Source: Odobenus rosmarus divergens (taxonomy: Eukaryota > Chordata > Mammalia > Carnivora > Odobenidae). From it: 64,000 nt of DNA. A program made the translations under genes and the position numbers. The first letter of the stretch is position 1, and every line of letters starts with the position of its first letter. The stretch lies in the NCBI RefSeq assembly GCF_000321225.1, contig NW_004450460.1:1657384-1721383 (forward strand), written 5' to 3'. The notes under the pieces are model-generated. The model saw nothing but the letters and a program-made list of their open reading frames with translations, did no database searches and was not told the DNA's origin. Positions 44,220-56,389 of this stretch are shown here, piece after piece.

Positions 44220-47200
44220 CCATAGGGATGCCGGTATGCCCTGAAGACCCTGGAAGAATTTGCTCCGAGATCCCCAGGGTGCAGGCCGGGGCCGGCCTCT
44301 ACCCCAGGGCACCAGGGTCCCCAGCCAGCATCCAGGTCTCCTGGAACTCTGGGCAGGCTCTCCTCTGCCCGTCCAGGGTGGGCTGCAAGGGACCACTTAG
44401 GGATGCGGATCCAGGCCGGCCGGTTTGCCCAGGGGGGCGCCGGGCAGGGGGTTAAGCACTGCACAGGAGGAGCGGCTGAGTGTGGATTTAACCTTTCAGC
44501 AAATGTCTTCTGCTGACACAAATATTGTTTTTTAATTCCTTTGCCTACCTGAGCTGGCATGGCCTGCACGGAGGCTCCGTGGGGGCTAAGCTTCCTTCCC
44601 CGGGGCCAGGTGGCAGTGGGCAGGAGGGCGGAAGCTGCGGACTCCCGAGCTGCGTGCTGCCTCCTCTGGCCTCCGGCTTCCCCTGACCAGGTGTCTGTCT
44701 GTCAGTGCACAGGCGGTCCATCCTGGAAAGGCTTTCCTACACATCCCTGCCCTGCAAGGCTGGCTGACCAACCTGGGTGCAGTCCGGGCCGTTCCTCCTC
44801 ACCCCCGGTCCACCCCAGCCAGCATCTTCTTTCCTGGCTAGACACCCTTGTGTCCTCTCTTCGGCCCGCGGCTCCCCCTGCACCCAGGGTCTCCAGGGCT
44901 CGAGCCCAGATGGTGATCTGTAGGGCCTGCCTGCAGACAGCTGAGGCGTCCGTAGACCCGTCCTGCAGAGGGGAGCCTGAGGCCCCAGGCAGGTGATTTC
45001 TCTGGGTGCTGCAGCGTTCCGAGCCCGGGATTCCCAGCTTGCCAGACATTCCTTTCAAGGATCCAGGGCCTCAGGCCACAAGAGGCAGACAGACACCAGT
45101 GGCCCCCGCCCCAGGGATAGAGGGTAGGGCTTCAAGCCACTGCAGAGGAGGTGGGCACCAGGAGAGGACATGGGGTCTCTGCTGCCCAGATAGCCCTGGG
45201 GCTATAAGCCAGTCTTGGGGGGGCAGGGTGAGGAGCAGAGCGTCCGGGACCCAGTGCAGTGGGGGTGCGCTCTGGGGCCCAATCGGGAGGAGGGCCAGCC
45301 CCCAGTGCAGCCCCCCGCTCCTCCCATCACCCTGAATAATCCCAGCGGTCAGGCGGGGCACTCAGCACCAGTGGCCTCTTTGTGCCCCGGCCTGCAGAGG
45401 ACGTAATGGCCCATAATGACAGTGTGCAGCTCCCTGGCATCGACCAGGTGCCTGGTGTGGGGCAGGGGTGGGGCAGGCGGCCTCCAGCCTCAGGTTCGGG
45501 GCCTGTCTCGAAGGCAGGGCTGCTCCCCCCGGGCCCCCTGCCTTGCCCACTGCGGGACCCCCGCCCTTCTTCTCCTCCCCAAACCACAGGAGGGCCCAGG
45601 CTGAGCTGCCGAGGGAACCCGAGGGGGGCACCTCCCTGGGGTCCTCATCCTGTGGCTCTGCAGGGCCCCACCGTCGAAAACCACCTGTGAAGAGTCTGAG
45701 GTTTGTGCTCCCCGGCAATCGGGGGTCAGAGGTTGTTCCATGGTGTGAGCAGGATGAAGGTCTTTGTCAGTGGGCATCGTCTGTGTCCTGGGAGAGGCAC
45801 ACATCTGTGGGACACACAGCCCCGGGGCCCCAGGCAGCAGGTCTCCAGAGAAGCCCCTGCAGAGCCCGCAGCCTGGGACCAGGGTCCCTGCTCACAGGGA
45901 GACGGGCCTGCACGGGCACACACCACATCCCTCGGAGGATTTGGGGACGCTCCGGATGTCATGCTGCCCTGGGCCACCCCTGGGTCCCCGTGGTCCTTGG
46001 GGGCTGCAGGGGACAGGGAGGCCTGTGTCCTACCCCTCCTGCCCGGGCCGCCCACCTCCAGCCTCAGCGCAGCCCCGGGGCTCCGGGGCCTTTCTCCGCG
46101 TTTGGGGACAGGCAGGGGAGCCGTCGCCCACCCTCCCCCACACTGGAAGAAGACCCAAGATTCCTGTCACACCGGCCCTGTCAGAGCTGAAATGTCAAAG
46201 CAATTAGCTCTAACGAGGCCATCGGATGGAACAGAGCAGCTGGGCAAGCCGGCGGGGGCAGGTCGGACCCAGAACCACCGCCCCACCAGTCGATCCGATG
46301 CACTCAGGATAATTGGGCATTTGGAAGTCAGACCTGCAGGAAGAGACAGGGGAGGAGCGGGCCATGTCTCCCCTGCCCCGCACCCCATCCCCAGGCCCCC
46401 CTGCAGCAGTGACCCGCTTGGCTCCCTTCCCCAGACCAAGTCCTGCCTGGCCCCCAGGCCCAATGGCCGCCCCTCCTCCTCCAGGCAGACCTCCCTCCTG
46501 CCTCTTGTCTGAGCTCCCTTCAGACCTCCCTGTCAGCTCCGTTGCCAGGCTGACCCCTCACTGGGGCGGGGGGATGGGCTGGCAGAAGGTTGGGCTCTGG
46601 GCTCAGTGCTGGCAATCCACCTTTGGGAGGGCGGGAAAGGGGATCCTGACTCTGGCCCCTGTCCCGTCCCCATGGGGAGGAGGGGCACCAGGTCCCACTG
46701 ACACCCGGGATTAGTGCTCTCGGGCCTCTGGAAAAGCTGTCCACGCCTTCCCCAAGAGTGCCTGTCCTAGGGTCCTTCCAGCAGGGGCCTGGGGCGGGGC
46801 AGCTGGGCTGGGCATCCCTGTGCTGACATGGAAGGGAGGGCAGGACCCGAGTGTGGTCAGACCCAGACCCTGCATGAAGGAGGGAGGGCCTGCAGGATTT
46901 GCAGAAGCCAAGGGGACTGGGCTGAGGTGGCGAGGGGAACCAGATGCTTCAGAGTCAGGTGGCCCTGGCCAGCGAGAGGTCTCTGTAGTCCTCGGTGACT
47001 CCCAACCCCCAGAGCACCCCGACTCTTCACTGCTCAGGTGCCTTTGAGGGGCAGGATGCTGGCCTCACACCGGGCTCCAGGCGGAAGGCTCCACCCCCGT
47101 CACCTGCAGAAGCCGACATGGCTGTGGGCACCCCTAGCCATGTGTGCAGCCAGGCTCGGGAGCCCACGCTCACGAGCTCCACTGGTAGCTTTAGCAGTCT

Positions 47201-49600
47201 GTGCGTGAGTGTGCCCATGGGAGCGTCCGTGCACGTGGATGGGTGTTGAATGGTGCTTGTGTGTGCGGGTGTGTGCATGCAGTGGGCAGCTGGGCCTCGG
47301 AAGGTCTGACCGGCCGCAGTGGGCTGACCCGTGGGGTGGCTCCTGGCTCCACGTCCCTCCAGACCCTCACTCCATGTCACGGCCGAGGCCTGAGCTTCCT
47401 GCCAGGTGCTCTGGGTTCCTTGGGATCCGTCCCCAGGCCCCCCACCCCGCCTGGTCCCTGCAGTGACTCCATTCGCCTGCCGCCCCCTCCCACCGGCTCT
47501 CAGTCAGCTGACAACGGAGCCCGCTGGAAGACAAGAGCGACGTGCCGTTCTCATTAGTCACCCGGGGGCAGGCACAGCTGTGTTTTCATAGCAGCACGTG
47601 GGCACAATGACAGGCCCCGTGCCCGCCCCCCGCCAGCCCTGGGCTCCCAGTCACCTGCCCCTAGTCCTGCTGCTCCAGGCTCCCAGTGCTCTCGGCGATG
47701 AGGGGCTGCCTCTTCCCTTGACCCTGCGCAACCTACAAGGGAGCCAGCTTCCGGCTATGGGCCCGCAAGGCCCCGGGCTGCATTAGCAGAGGCACAGGGG
47801 CCAAAACTCAGGAGGGGACAGAGTGCTCTGCTTGATGTGCCCAGAGCACACGAGCTGAACGTCTCAGCTGAACATCCGGGCAGCCAGGGTGGGTTCCTGG
47901 AGGCCCCACGGGCTCTGCTTGGCCCGGCTGGTTCCAGGTGCCCAGCGCCTCCTTAGCCCTCCTCTGGCCTGCCCGCTGGAAGCGCCTAGGGGGCCCATGC
48001 CCCTACATCCCCGGGCCACAGGCACCTCTGCCGTGCTTCCTGCAGCCCTCCACTGGCAGCAGGCTGGAGGTCAGGGGCCGCCCGGGACTGAGGTCCCCTC
48101 TGGGTCCTGACCCCATCCGCCTGCAGTCCCACGCAGCCTCACCACCTGCCTTCCCGGGTGGGGAGTGTGGGGCTGCCCGCGCCTGCTCCCCATCTTGTTT
48201 CGGCGAGGCGTGGGGAGCTGCTCTGAGGTCCCACCTTGGCCCCCGCACTGACATTTTCAGGATGGGGCTGTGCTGGCCAGTCCCACCCCTGGGGAGTGTG
48301 CTGGTCCCATGGGAGACTCAGGATCGCTGCCCACGCAGGGCACATCTGTCCTCCCTCGTCTGCCCACCGAAGACACATTTTGCTCCCCCTGGCTCAGGAA
48401 GCCCAGGACGGGGGACCAGGGCGCCGACTACACGTGAGGCCCAGAGAGGGTGACCTGCACTCACTGTGCCACCCTGAAGGAAGCACGCAGCCCCGTGCAG
48501 GAAACAGGCTCAGAGGGGACCGAGGGCCACTGTCACACAGGGAGAGGAGCCCCGTCAGAGGCCGCCAGGAGTCCCACCGCTTCCCTAAATGTCACCGCCT
48601 TTACCACCCCACCCCCACCCCCGCTCTGCTGGGGTCTTCTGTGGGCAGCCCGGCTCTGGGACCTGGATGTGTCCCCCTCCCGGGCCAGGCTCAGCTACCT
48701 CCCGCTCGGCCTCCCCCTTGCAGTGGGCCCCTGTCCCACGGGGGCCAGCAGGGCCGAAAGCAGAGCCCCCTGCCCCCCGAGACGCTGGCAGCGGTAATCC
48801 TCCACGCTCGGGCCTCCCTCGGGCAGCAGGGGAGGCGGGCACAACCGTTCCAGGCCTCCCGCTAATCCCGAAGGGCGCAGAGGGCCCCCGCCCCCAGCTG
48901 ACATTTGCCGGCTGCCTGCTGCTGACCCCGCTTGCCGTGATATTTAGACAGGGCTTATCCACGCTTTCTTATTTCTGATGACTCTGGGGCCCAGGATGAG
49001 CTTGGCTGACATGAGCTGGCCCGCCTTGATCTCCAGCTTGTTTTTAATAAACTCGTCCTGGCTGAGCCAGCTCCCTCCGGCCACGGGCCGCGGCCCCCAC
49101 CCGGGCCAGACCAAGAGCTCACGCAGGGTCTCCTGTGGACGCCAGACAGGGCCTCAGCTCCCACCCCAGCGGCGGGTCCTATGGAGCTAGCAAAGCCAAG
49201 GCTCATGCTCCGGGAAAGGGCAAGGCGGGAAGCAGGGGCGGGCTGCATGCGTCCACCTGCGTGTTCACTGGGTCACCCTATAAGCATTGCCCAGGGTGCT
49301 CTTTGAAAACAGCAGGGTCCCTGCCTTGAGGGTCTTGTAGTTGGAGAGAACCTTCCAGCGCTCTCTCTGGCTGTCTTTGTGGGCACCCCCGTCCCGTGTC
49401 CCAGCCTGGCACAGTGGGCTCCGGGTGTCTGTTAAATAAGGGAAGAGAGAGGTTCAGGGGACAATGGGCGGCAGGTGCTGCCCGCCATCCACCCTCCGTC
49501 CCCCCGAGTCACCGACCCCCTTCCCCCCCCGGCGCCCACCGCCCACTCTCTGTCCCCGAGTCACCGACCCCCATCCCTCCCCCGGCCCCAGAGCCCACCG
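44220..49600. other. Region upstream of TH, no gene seen
   Basis: No exon, RNA or family motif is recognised on either strand. Open frames are short and GC-driven. A MIR-like patch lies near 48430-48540. Confidence 0.45.
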
Positions 49601-49604
49601 CCCA

Positions 49605-50070
49605 CTCTGTTCCCTGTGAATCTGGAGACTAAGGACCTCGTGTGGGGGGAATCCTGCAGTATTTGTCCCTCTGTGTCTGGCCGATCTCACTCAGCATCAC
49701 GTCCCCCAGGTCCACCCACACCGTGGCAGGCGTCCGCGTGTCCCTCCGTGTTCAGGCTGAGTGACGGTCCGGTGTGTGGACGGACCACGTTTATCCGCTC
49801 GTCCGTCGACGGCGCTTGGGCTGCTTCCCCGTGTCAGCGGCTGTGAACGTGGGTGTGCAAGCCTCCACTCGCATCCCTGCTGCACGCGCTCGGGTGAATA
49901 CCCAGTGGTGGGATCCCATGGGAGCTCTGTGTTTGTTTGAGGCCCCTGCACGCCGTGCCCACTGTGGCTGCACCAGTTTGCACTCCCACCAATGGTGCAG
50001 GAGGGTTTTAATTTCACCACATCTGCATTATTTGTTTTTCACTTGAATTACAGACACAACAGGTTGTCCT
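49605..50070 (-). repeat. LINE-1 fragment (ORF2 3' part, antisense)
   Basis: The plus strand is the complement of a mammalian L1 3' segment. It has tatttgtccctctgtgtctgg, tttatccgctcgtccgtcgacggcgcttgggctgcttcc, gggtgaatacccagtggtgggatc, gtggctgcaccagtttgcac and tcccaccaatggtgcaggag in the expected order. It is old, GC-shifted and has no open reading frame of the parent protein. Confidence 0.85.
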
Positions 50071-50074
50071 TTGG

Positions 50075-51525
50075 GCACATCAGCACGCACGCACACACGC
50101 GCACATATGCGGAAACCCAGGTTCCCCCGGGGCCCGGACCTCCTAGTGCCCGAGCGTGCAGGGTGAGTGGATCTCAAGCTTTATTAGGAGCCCGGCGCCC
50201 ACCCTGCGGCCGCCCCCACACAGCCTCATAGCCTGCAGCGCCTGAGCTCCACGTCCTCCCCAACAGCCCATGTAACGAACCTTGTGTCTTGCCCAAGTGA
50301 TGGGCATGAGGTGGGACGTGCTGGACAGTCCTTTCAGAGCTACCTGGTCACGTCCACCTCTTGGAAGAGCGGTGCCTCTGTCTCCCTCTTCCCTGCGGGT
50401 GCTCATGCCTTCCGCATGGAGGTGGGGAGACAGAGGACCTCCGCGTATGCTGCGGACACCGTTCCTCTTCTGCAAGAACGTGTCCCTGGCGCCCGGGCCG
50501 TCTGTTTCTCTGTGGTCATGCGGTTGGCCTTTCTCGCCGCGGTCTTGGCCGCCTGGGCCTTGTCTAGGAGCCCCACCCCGAAGAGAGCAGCCCCCCTCCA
50601 GGGAAACGCAGCCTTCCCCCCTCCACTGCAGCCCTGGGGACCCCGTGTTCCCGAATTCACCATCACTGTGCGATTTTGCATTTGGATAAGAAGAGCACAG
50701 ACCCAGGCTACTGCCTCCGTTACAAAGTGCAGGCAGGAGCCTTGGCGGGATCTTCCGGATTGGCGTGAGCAGTCTCGAGTCCCCATGGACGTGGCGGGGG
50801 CTGTCACGGGGGCATGACCTCCTGGGGCGGATGCTGAGGTTTTGATGTTTATCAAAAAGGTCAGGGGTTACAAAAGGCAGGGAAACTCTGTCAGGGTGAC
50901 AAGTGTTGAGAAACACCAGGCGCGCCCCTCAAGATGGAGCAGACGGGGGCTTGTGCCCCTCTCTCTGTGGGGGGGGGGGCAGTCATTCCCGCCCCCTCCG
51001 TAACATGAGAAGCTTGACTCTGTCCAGACCGCCTGGGGCTGCACCGGGGAGCCCCAGAGCCCAGACTGTCTGGGGGCCCGTCTGGGGGGCCAGAGAATAA
51101 GCTGCAGAAACTCAATCCACCTTCGCAGGCACCCACGGAAGTGAGGGATTAGGGACGGAGCTGGGGGCCTGCAGGGTCGGATCTCACAGGCTCCAGGCGG
51201 GGGTGGGGGGGACATGGGAACTCCAAATGACCTCCTCTGGCAGGAGGAGGCCTGCCACTCCTGCCTCACCATCACCTGGGTCATGGGGGACCCGTCCCCC
51301 CACAACCTGGATCTGCTCTTCCTCTGTGCCCAGCATCCTGGTCCCCCTTCCCTGGCCTCGCCTGCGACCAGATGGGGATCCCTGTGGCCGGAACTCGTGC
51401 CCCCGACCCGATCCACCTCTTTTGGCCTGGGGGTCTTTCTCCTCCATGTCCCCACAGGTGTTTGGGGTGCTGTGGTCTGTGCGGCACATACCACCGACCC
51501 CCAAGATGTGTCTGGAGGTCTCTCA
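50075..51525. other. Intergenic, nothing assigned
   Basis: No gene evidence was seen on either strand. Confidence 0.4.
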
Positions 51526-51529
51526 CCTC

Positions 51530-51720
51530 TGGCCAGCTGCTCCACCCTCTCTCCCTGCCCAATGTCCTCTGACACTGTGCCCCAGTGATCTCACCAAAGT
51601 TCACTGCCCCGGTCACACTTTCACTCAAGCGCTGCCCGTGGCTCCCGGAGCCTGTCGGTGACATGCAGGCCCAGGGTGCCCACTGGCCCCCCTTTCTGGA
51701 ACTCCCCTTTCCCTCTACCT
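51530..51720. repeat. Diverged L2-like remnant
   Basis: Text such as ccagtgatctcaccaaagttcactgccccggtcacac and ctggaactcccctttccctc follows the L2 3' region pattern. Assigned by eye. Confidence 0.4.
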
Positions 51721-51724
51721 GCAC

Positions 51725-54700
51725 CCCTCCATCCTCAGATCCCAGGGGAGGGGCCTCCCTGGGCCCCATGAACAAAATCCCCAGATATTTTTGGACGTCA
51801 GTAAGAATGGACATTGACCCCCACCTGCTTCCGATGCCCCAGGCGAGCTTGTTTTCTAAGGGGCACCTGACCCCGCTGCTGGGGGTGTCTGTGGGTGCCA
51901 CCAAGAGCACGAGCTCCCCGGTGGTCCTTCTCCAAATTACAAACCACCCAGCAATCCCACCTGAACGTGTCCCCCAGCAGCAGCCACTGTGAAGGGGGCC
52001 AGAAAGGCAGAAGATTGCAACCCACCTGAGTGCCCTGGGGGGGCTGCTCACAGAGGGGGCCATGCTGGAGGGGCTCCGTGGGGAGCCGGCTGCAGAGACT
52101 GCTGTTGGAGGCCGCCCGGGGCCACTCGGCGGGCACTGCTCTTTGTGATCAGCTCCTAAAATAGATGAGCATTGATGATGCTTTGTGCACGCAGGTGTGC
52201 ACACACACTCACACGCCTGATGCCCTCGGCACAGGCTGTGGGGCAGGGCCCCCTCCACCAGGAGCCTGGTTCTGGATTTGTGAGCAGTGCGTGGACATCC
52301 ACAACACAGAGCGGAAAGGGTACCTGCAAAGAGGCTCCAGAGCCGGCCCGTCTGCCAAGGGAGGGGCTGCCTTCCGCTTTACTCGCCTTTATCCTGTGTC
52401 TGGTCAGCGTGCCCTGAGGGCAGGGGAGGGCTGAGCTGGGGTCAAGGCTGTCCCTCTCAGCCACACTCGGCAGAGCCGGCAGCCCCTCTTCAGGAGCCCA
52501 GGTGGGCACTGGACACACAGGCCCACCCGGGGGCGCACAGAGGCACGTGCCCAGGGGGCCTTTCCTCCACCCCTGTGGGTTGATCGCTGTGGTCGCCAGG
52601 GTGCAGAGCCAAGGGGGCAGCCCCCGGGGACCCTTGTCTCCCAGCCTAGACCATGCCTCCCAGACGGTGGAGGGGTGCCTGGGGCAGAGGGCCCTGGTCA
52701 CACGGCCCAGGCCAGCCCACGGGCGCAGTGGCAGAGCTCCTCCCTGCCTTGGTCTCGGGTGGAGGCAGAGACGGAAGGATGTGTCCTTTCCCCGCGGCCC
52801 AGGGGTGCTCCCCGCCCAGCACAGAGGGCAGAGCCGGCCGCCCGGCCTCCGGGAACCGGCGGTGCCTCCTGATCTGATTACAGGCTTCAAATCCGGGCCA
52901 GGACGGGCACAGCCGGGGGCCCCGTGGGTGAGGCAGAAAGCCCTGTCCCTCCAGATGGCCAGGCTCCGCTTCTATTCATTTCTTCTGCATTGAAAGCACC
53001 GAGACCATGTATTGATTTTGCAATAATGGCCTGTTATCTGCCGTTACACAGCAGAGTGAACAGAACGAGAGAAAACAAGCAGCAAGGGGTGAGGGGCATG
53101 GCACGCAGCCGCCCGCCTTTTCACACTTGCTCCCCACACTGGGGCGTCTCTGAGCATCCCTGGCCATTCCTCAGCTCCACTGTGACTGTTCCTTCCGGCC
53201 CTACACCCGGATTGGCAGGCCACGGCACCTGCACATGGCAGCCCCGCATGGGGTGGCAGGGGTGGGGGGGCACGTGGTCTGGGCACAGCCGAGCGGAGGC
53301 GCCTTGCTGACGTCCCAGAGCTGTGGTAGAAGTGTTTTGGAAAGTGCTTGCTCGTCTCATTAGGCCCCACAAGCCCGTATCTGCGGAAACAGATACATGT
53401 TACTAGCGGAGGAGAGCATTGCTGTTTCTCTTATCGGTCCACGATCGAGCCTGGGGCCGCGGGGAGCACAGCATGCTGACTCCTCGCACGCACGCACACC
53501 GGAGAGTGATTGCAGGAACATGGAAATCTAGAGGGCCCTGGAGGCCGGCATGCCCTGGGTGCTGAGAAAGCTCGCCTGCAGGGCCTGTGGGGAGGGCGCC
53601 GCACGCACAGGGGCCAGGCTTGGCGGAGAGGGGGAGAGAACCAGGTGCCTGTCCCAGGTGCGTCTGCAACGCGGCCTCCAGACTCACCACCACCTGGACG
53701 CCAGGGCTGGCCCCCGGAAAGGCGCCCAGGGGGCTGGGGGCCACAACAGAGAGAAGCTGAATTTCCCCCCATGTCCCTCGGTCCTGTTGAGATTTTCACC
53801 GGGCACTTGGTACCCTTTGGGAGTCGGGCGGATGGGATGTTTGTGGCTTTATGTTTGTTACTGAAGAACCAGTTTTAATGGATACCCTGATTATAAAGGT
53901 AATCCATGCTCATTACAGAAATGCAGGGAGGAGAAAAGGACAGGTTATCTCTCCAGCACCCCTAAAACAGAAAGCAGGTGCAAAGTCCCCAGGAAACTGT
54001 CCCTCCAGGAGCCTGGGCACACCAGGGTGCTCTGTACGGAGACCCCCTTGTGCGGTCGTGGTAGGAAGCCCTTCCCGGCGTGAGGAACCCCAGCTCAAGG
54101 CGGTTGCTGTGCCCGGGGGGCACTCAGCTCTTCCCGAGTCTCTTATTTTTTAAGGCAGGAGGCAAATGGGGCCATGGTGTGTCCCGCGTGGCCATGCACA
54201 GTGCTCAATGGATGCTGGTGTCACAGTGGTAGTCGCTATGGCCTGAGAGAGCTAACGGCCCCCCCAACTGCCGCCACTGAGGGCTGGTGGTGGAATGTGG
54301 CTCGATTTCTCAGGACCAACAGGACCTGCACGGCATGGGCCTCCCCCTCCAGGCTGGGATGTGACCCCGTTCTTTGCGGCCACAGCAGAGAGAGCCCCCA
54401 GCCCCAGGCCAGGTCTCCCCCCATACTCCACACCCAAAGGAGGCGGTTTCCAGCTCAGGGAGGAAGGGGCAGAGGCAGAGGCCCCGGGCGCTCCCAGCTG
54501 GGCGGTCAGCAGAACAGCGGCTCCTGGTGCAGGGCCCTCGGGGGTGAGCAGCCTCCTGCCCAGGAGTCCTGCGTCACCAGCTCCCGCTGCACTGGGGCCT
54601 CTCCCTGATGGAACAAGAAGGCTCAGGCCCTCCCAAATTCACCCCTGCTTGACAGAGGGGAGGGGAGGGCAGGGGGCGTCCTGCCAAGCCCCCAGGACCT

Positions 54701-55740
54701 GGGCAGTTGTCCTCAGGGGAGCAGGCTCCATGATGCCTCTGGGCCGCGACAACTCAGCAGTGGGGTGCGTGGGGGCCAGGGACAGCAGGCCTCCTGCTCC
54801 CAGGCTGATGGCCAGCCACAGCCCCTGCCCATCCAGGGCTCAGGAAGGCCATTCTGAGCTCTCCTGCCCCTGGCACGGAGTCTAGGTCCCGGGGTTTGAT
54901 GCTGCCTGGCAGGAAGGAGGCTCGGCCCTGGGCCCACGGGGTTGGCCCTGACGCCATGTGGGAGAGGAGACTTCGCTCGGCCACTCCCCGATGGACCTCG
55001 GTGCCCGCCCCCCATGCAGGGGCTCTGACCCCAAGCCGGCGGGCTGTGGTGGGATTGGCGGGGAGGTGGGGTGGCCGTGACAGCTGGCAGCAACCACAGC
55101 CAGCTCACAGGGCCTGGCACCGCCCCCAAGCAGTGCTGCTGCGGGCACACGGTGCTCTCTCCCGGGTGCGCTTCCTGACCTTGCCGGCGGGCACCGTGGA
55201 GCCGCTCTGCTCCCCCAGCTTGTCCGCCAGGCGGCCCTGGTTTGTGTCACCCTGACAGGTGATACCCGCTCCTCCACCAGGAGTCAAGCAGGCGACGGGA
55301 GCCAGGGAGATGGAGGAAGGGCAGCGGGGATTTGGGGGGGACGTACTCAGAGGACCAGGGTCGGTCTGGGGTCCAGGGTGCAGGCAGCAGGGACAGCAGG
55401 GAAGGAGGAACGGTAGTGGGGCAAGGGGAGCACAGGGCAGGGTGCGAGCTCACCTCCTCCTTGCAGGGGTGGAGCTCCAGGTCACGAGAGGCTTTGCTTC
55501 ACCAACGGAACTGTGAGCGCCATGGAAGGGAAGTAGAGCTCAGCCGACAAGGACCTCCTTCCCTGCCATCACCCTCACCCCCCGGGGCCACGTGACAGGG
55601 AGACAGGCCCCTCCTCAGGTCACCGGCCTGGGACCCTCGGGACTCAGCCCAGTGCTCTTCCCCCAGCGAAACAGCAGACCCAACCCCAGCGCATTAGGAG
55701 CCGGGACCCTGCACCCAGGGACCCGTCAAGCGATGGTTCT
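51725..55740. other. Intergenic, nothing assigned
   Basis: No gene evidence. A short stretch near 53885-53940 (gattataaaggtaatccatgctcattacagaaatg) looks like part of an old interspersed repeat that I cannot name securely. Confidence 0.4.
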
Positions 55741-55754
55741 CCTGCGGCACAGCT

Positions 55755-56375
55755 GTATGTAGACTGTGCGTGTGTCTGCGTGTGCACTCACGTGTGAGCC
55801 TACGTGTGTCTGCGTGTGCACTCATGTGAGCATGTGTGTTTGGGTGCACGTGTGTGTGAGCATGCGTGTGTCTGCGTGTGAACTCATGTGAGCATTGTGT
55901 GCCTGCGTGTGCACGCATGTGTGAGCATGCGGCTGCATGTGCACTCACGTGTGAGCGTGTGTGTTCGGGTGCATGCGTGTGTAAGCATGCGTGTGTGTTC
56001 GTGTGCACTCGTGGGAGCATGAGTGTGTCTAACACGTGTTAGCATGTGTGTGCGTGCATGGGTGTGTATGTACATGTACTCATGGATGTGTGTGTGAGCG
56101 AGTGTGTGTGTGTGCATGGGTGTGTATGTACATGTACTCATGGGTGTGTGTGTGTGAGCGGGTGTGTGTGTGCGCGTGCATGGGTGTGTATGTACATGTA
56201 CTCGTGGATGTGTGTGTGAGCGGGTGTGTGTGTGTGCATGGGTGTGTATGTACATGTACTCATGGGTGTGTGTGTGTGAGCGGGGGTGTGTGTGTGTGCG
56301 TGCATGGGTGTGTATGTACGTGTACTCCTGGGTGTGTGTGTGTGAGCGGGTGTGTGCGTGTGTGTGGATATGCAT
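55755..56375 (+). repeat. TG-rich minisatellite, ~60-bp higher-order unit
   Basis: From 56056 a unit with gcatgggtgtgtatgtacatgtactc followed by (tg)n and gagcgg recurs at about 56056, 56114, 56178, 56236 and 56302, spaced 58-66 bp. The first part (55755-56050) is a looser tgtgagcatgcgtgtg array. Confidence 0.9.
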
Positions 56376-56389
56376 CTTTCAAGAGAGGT

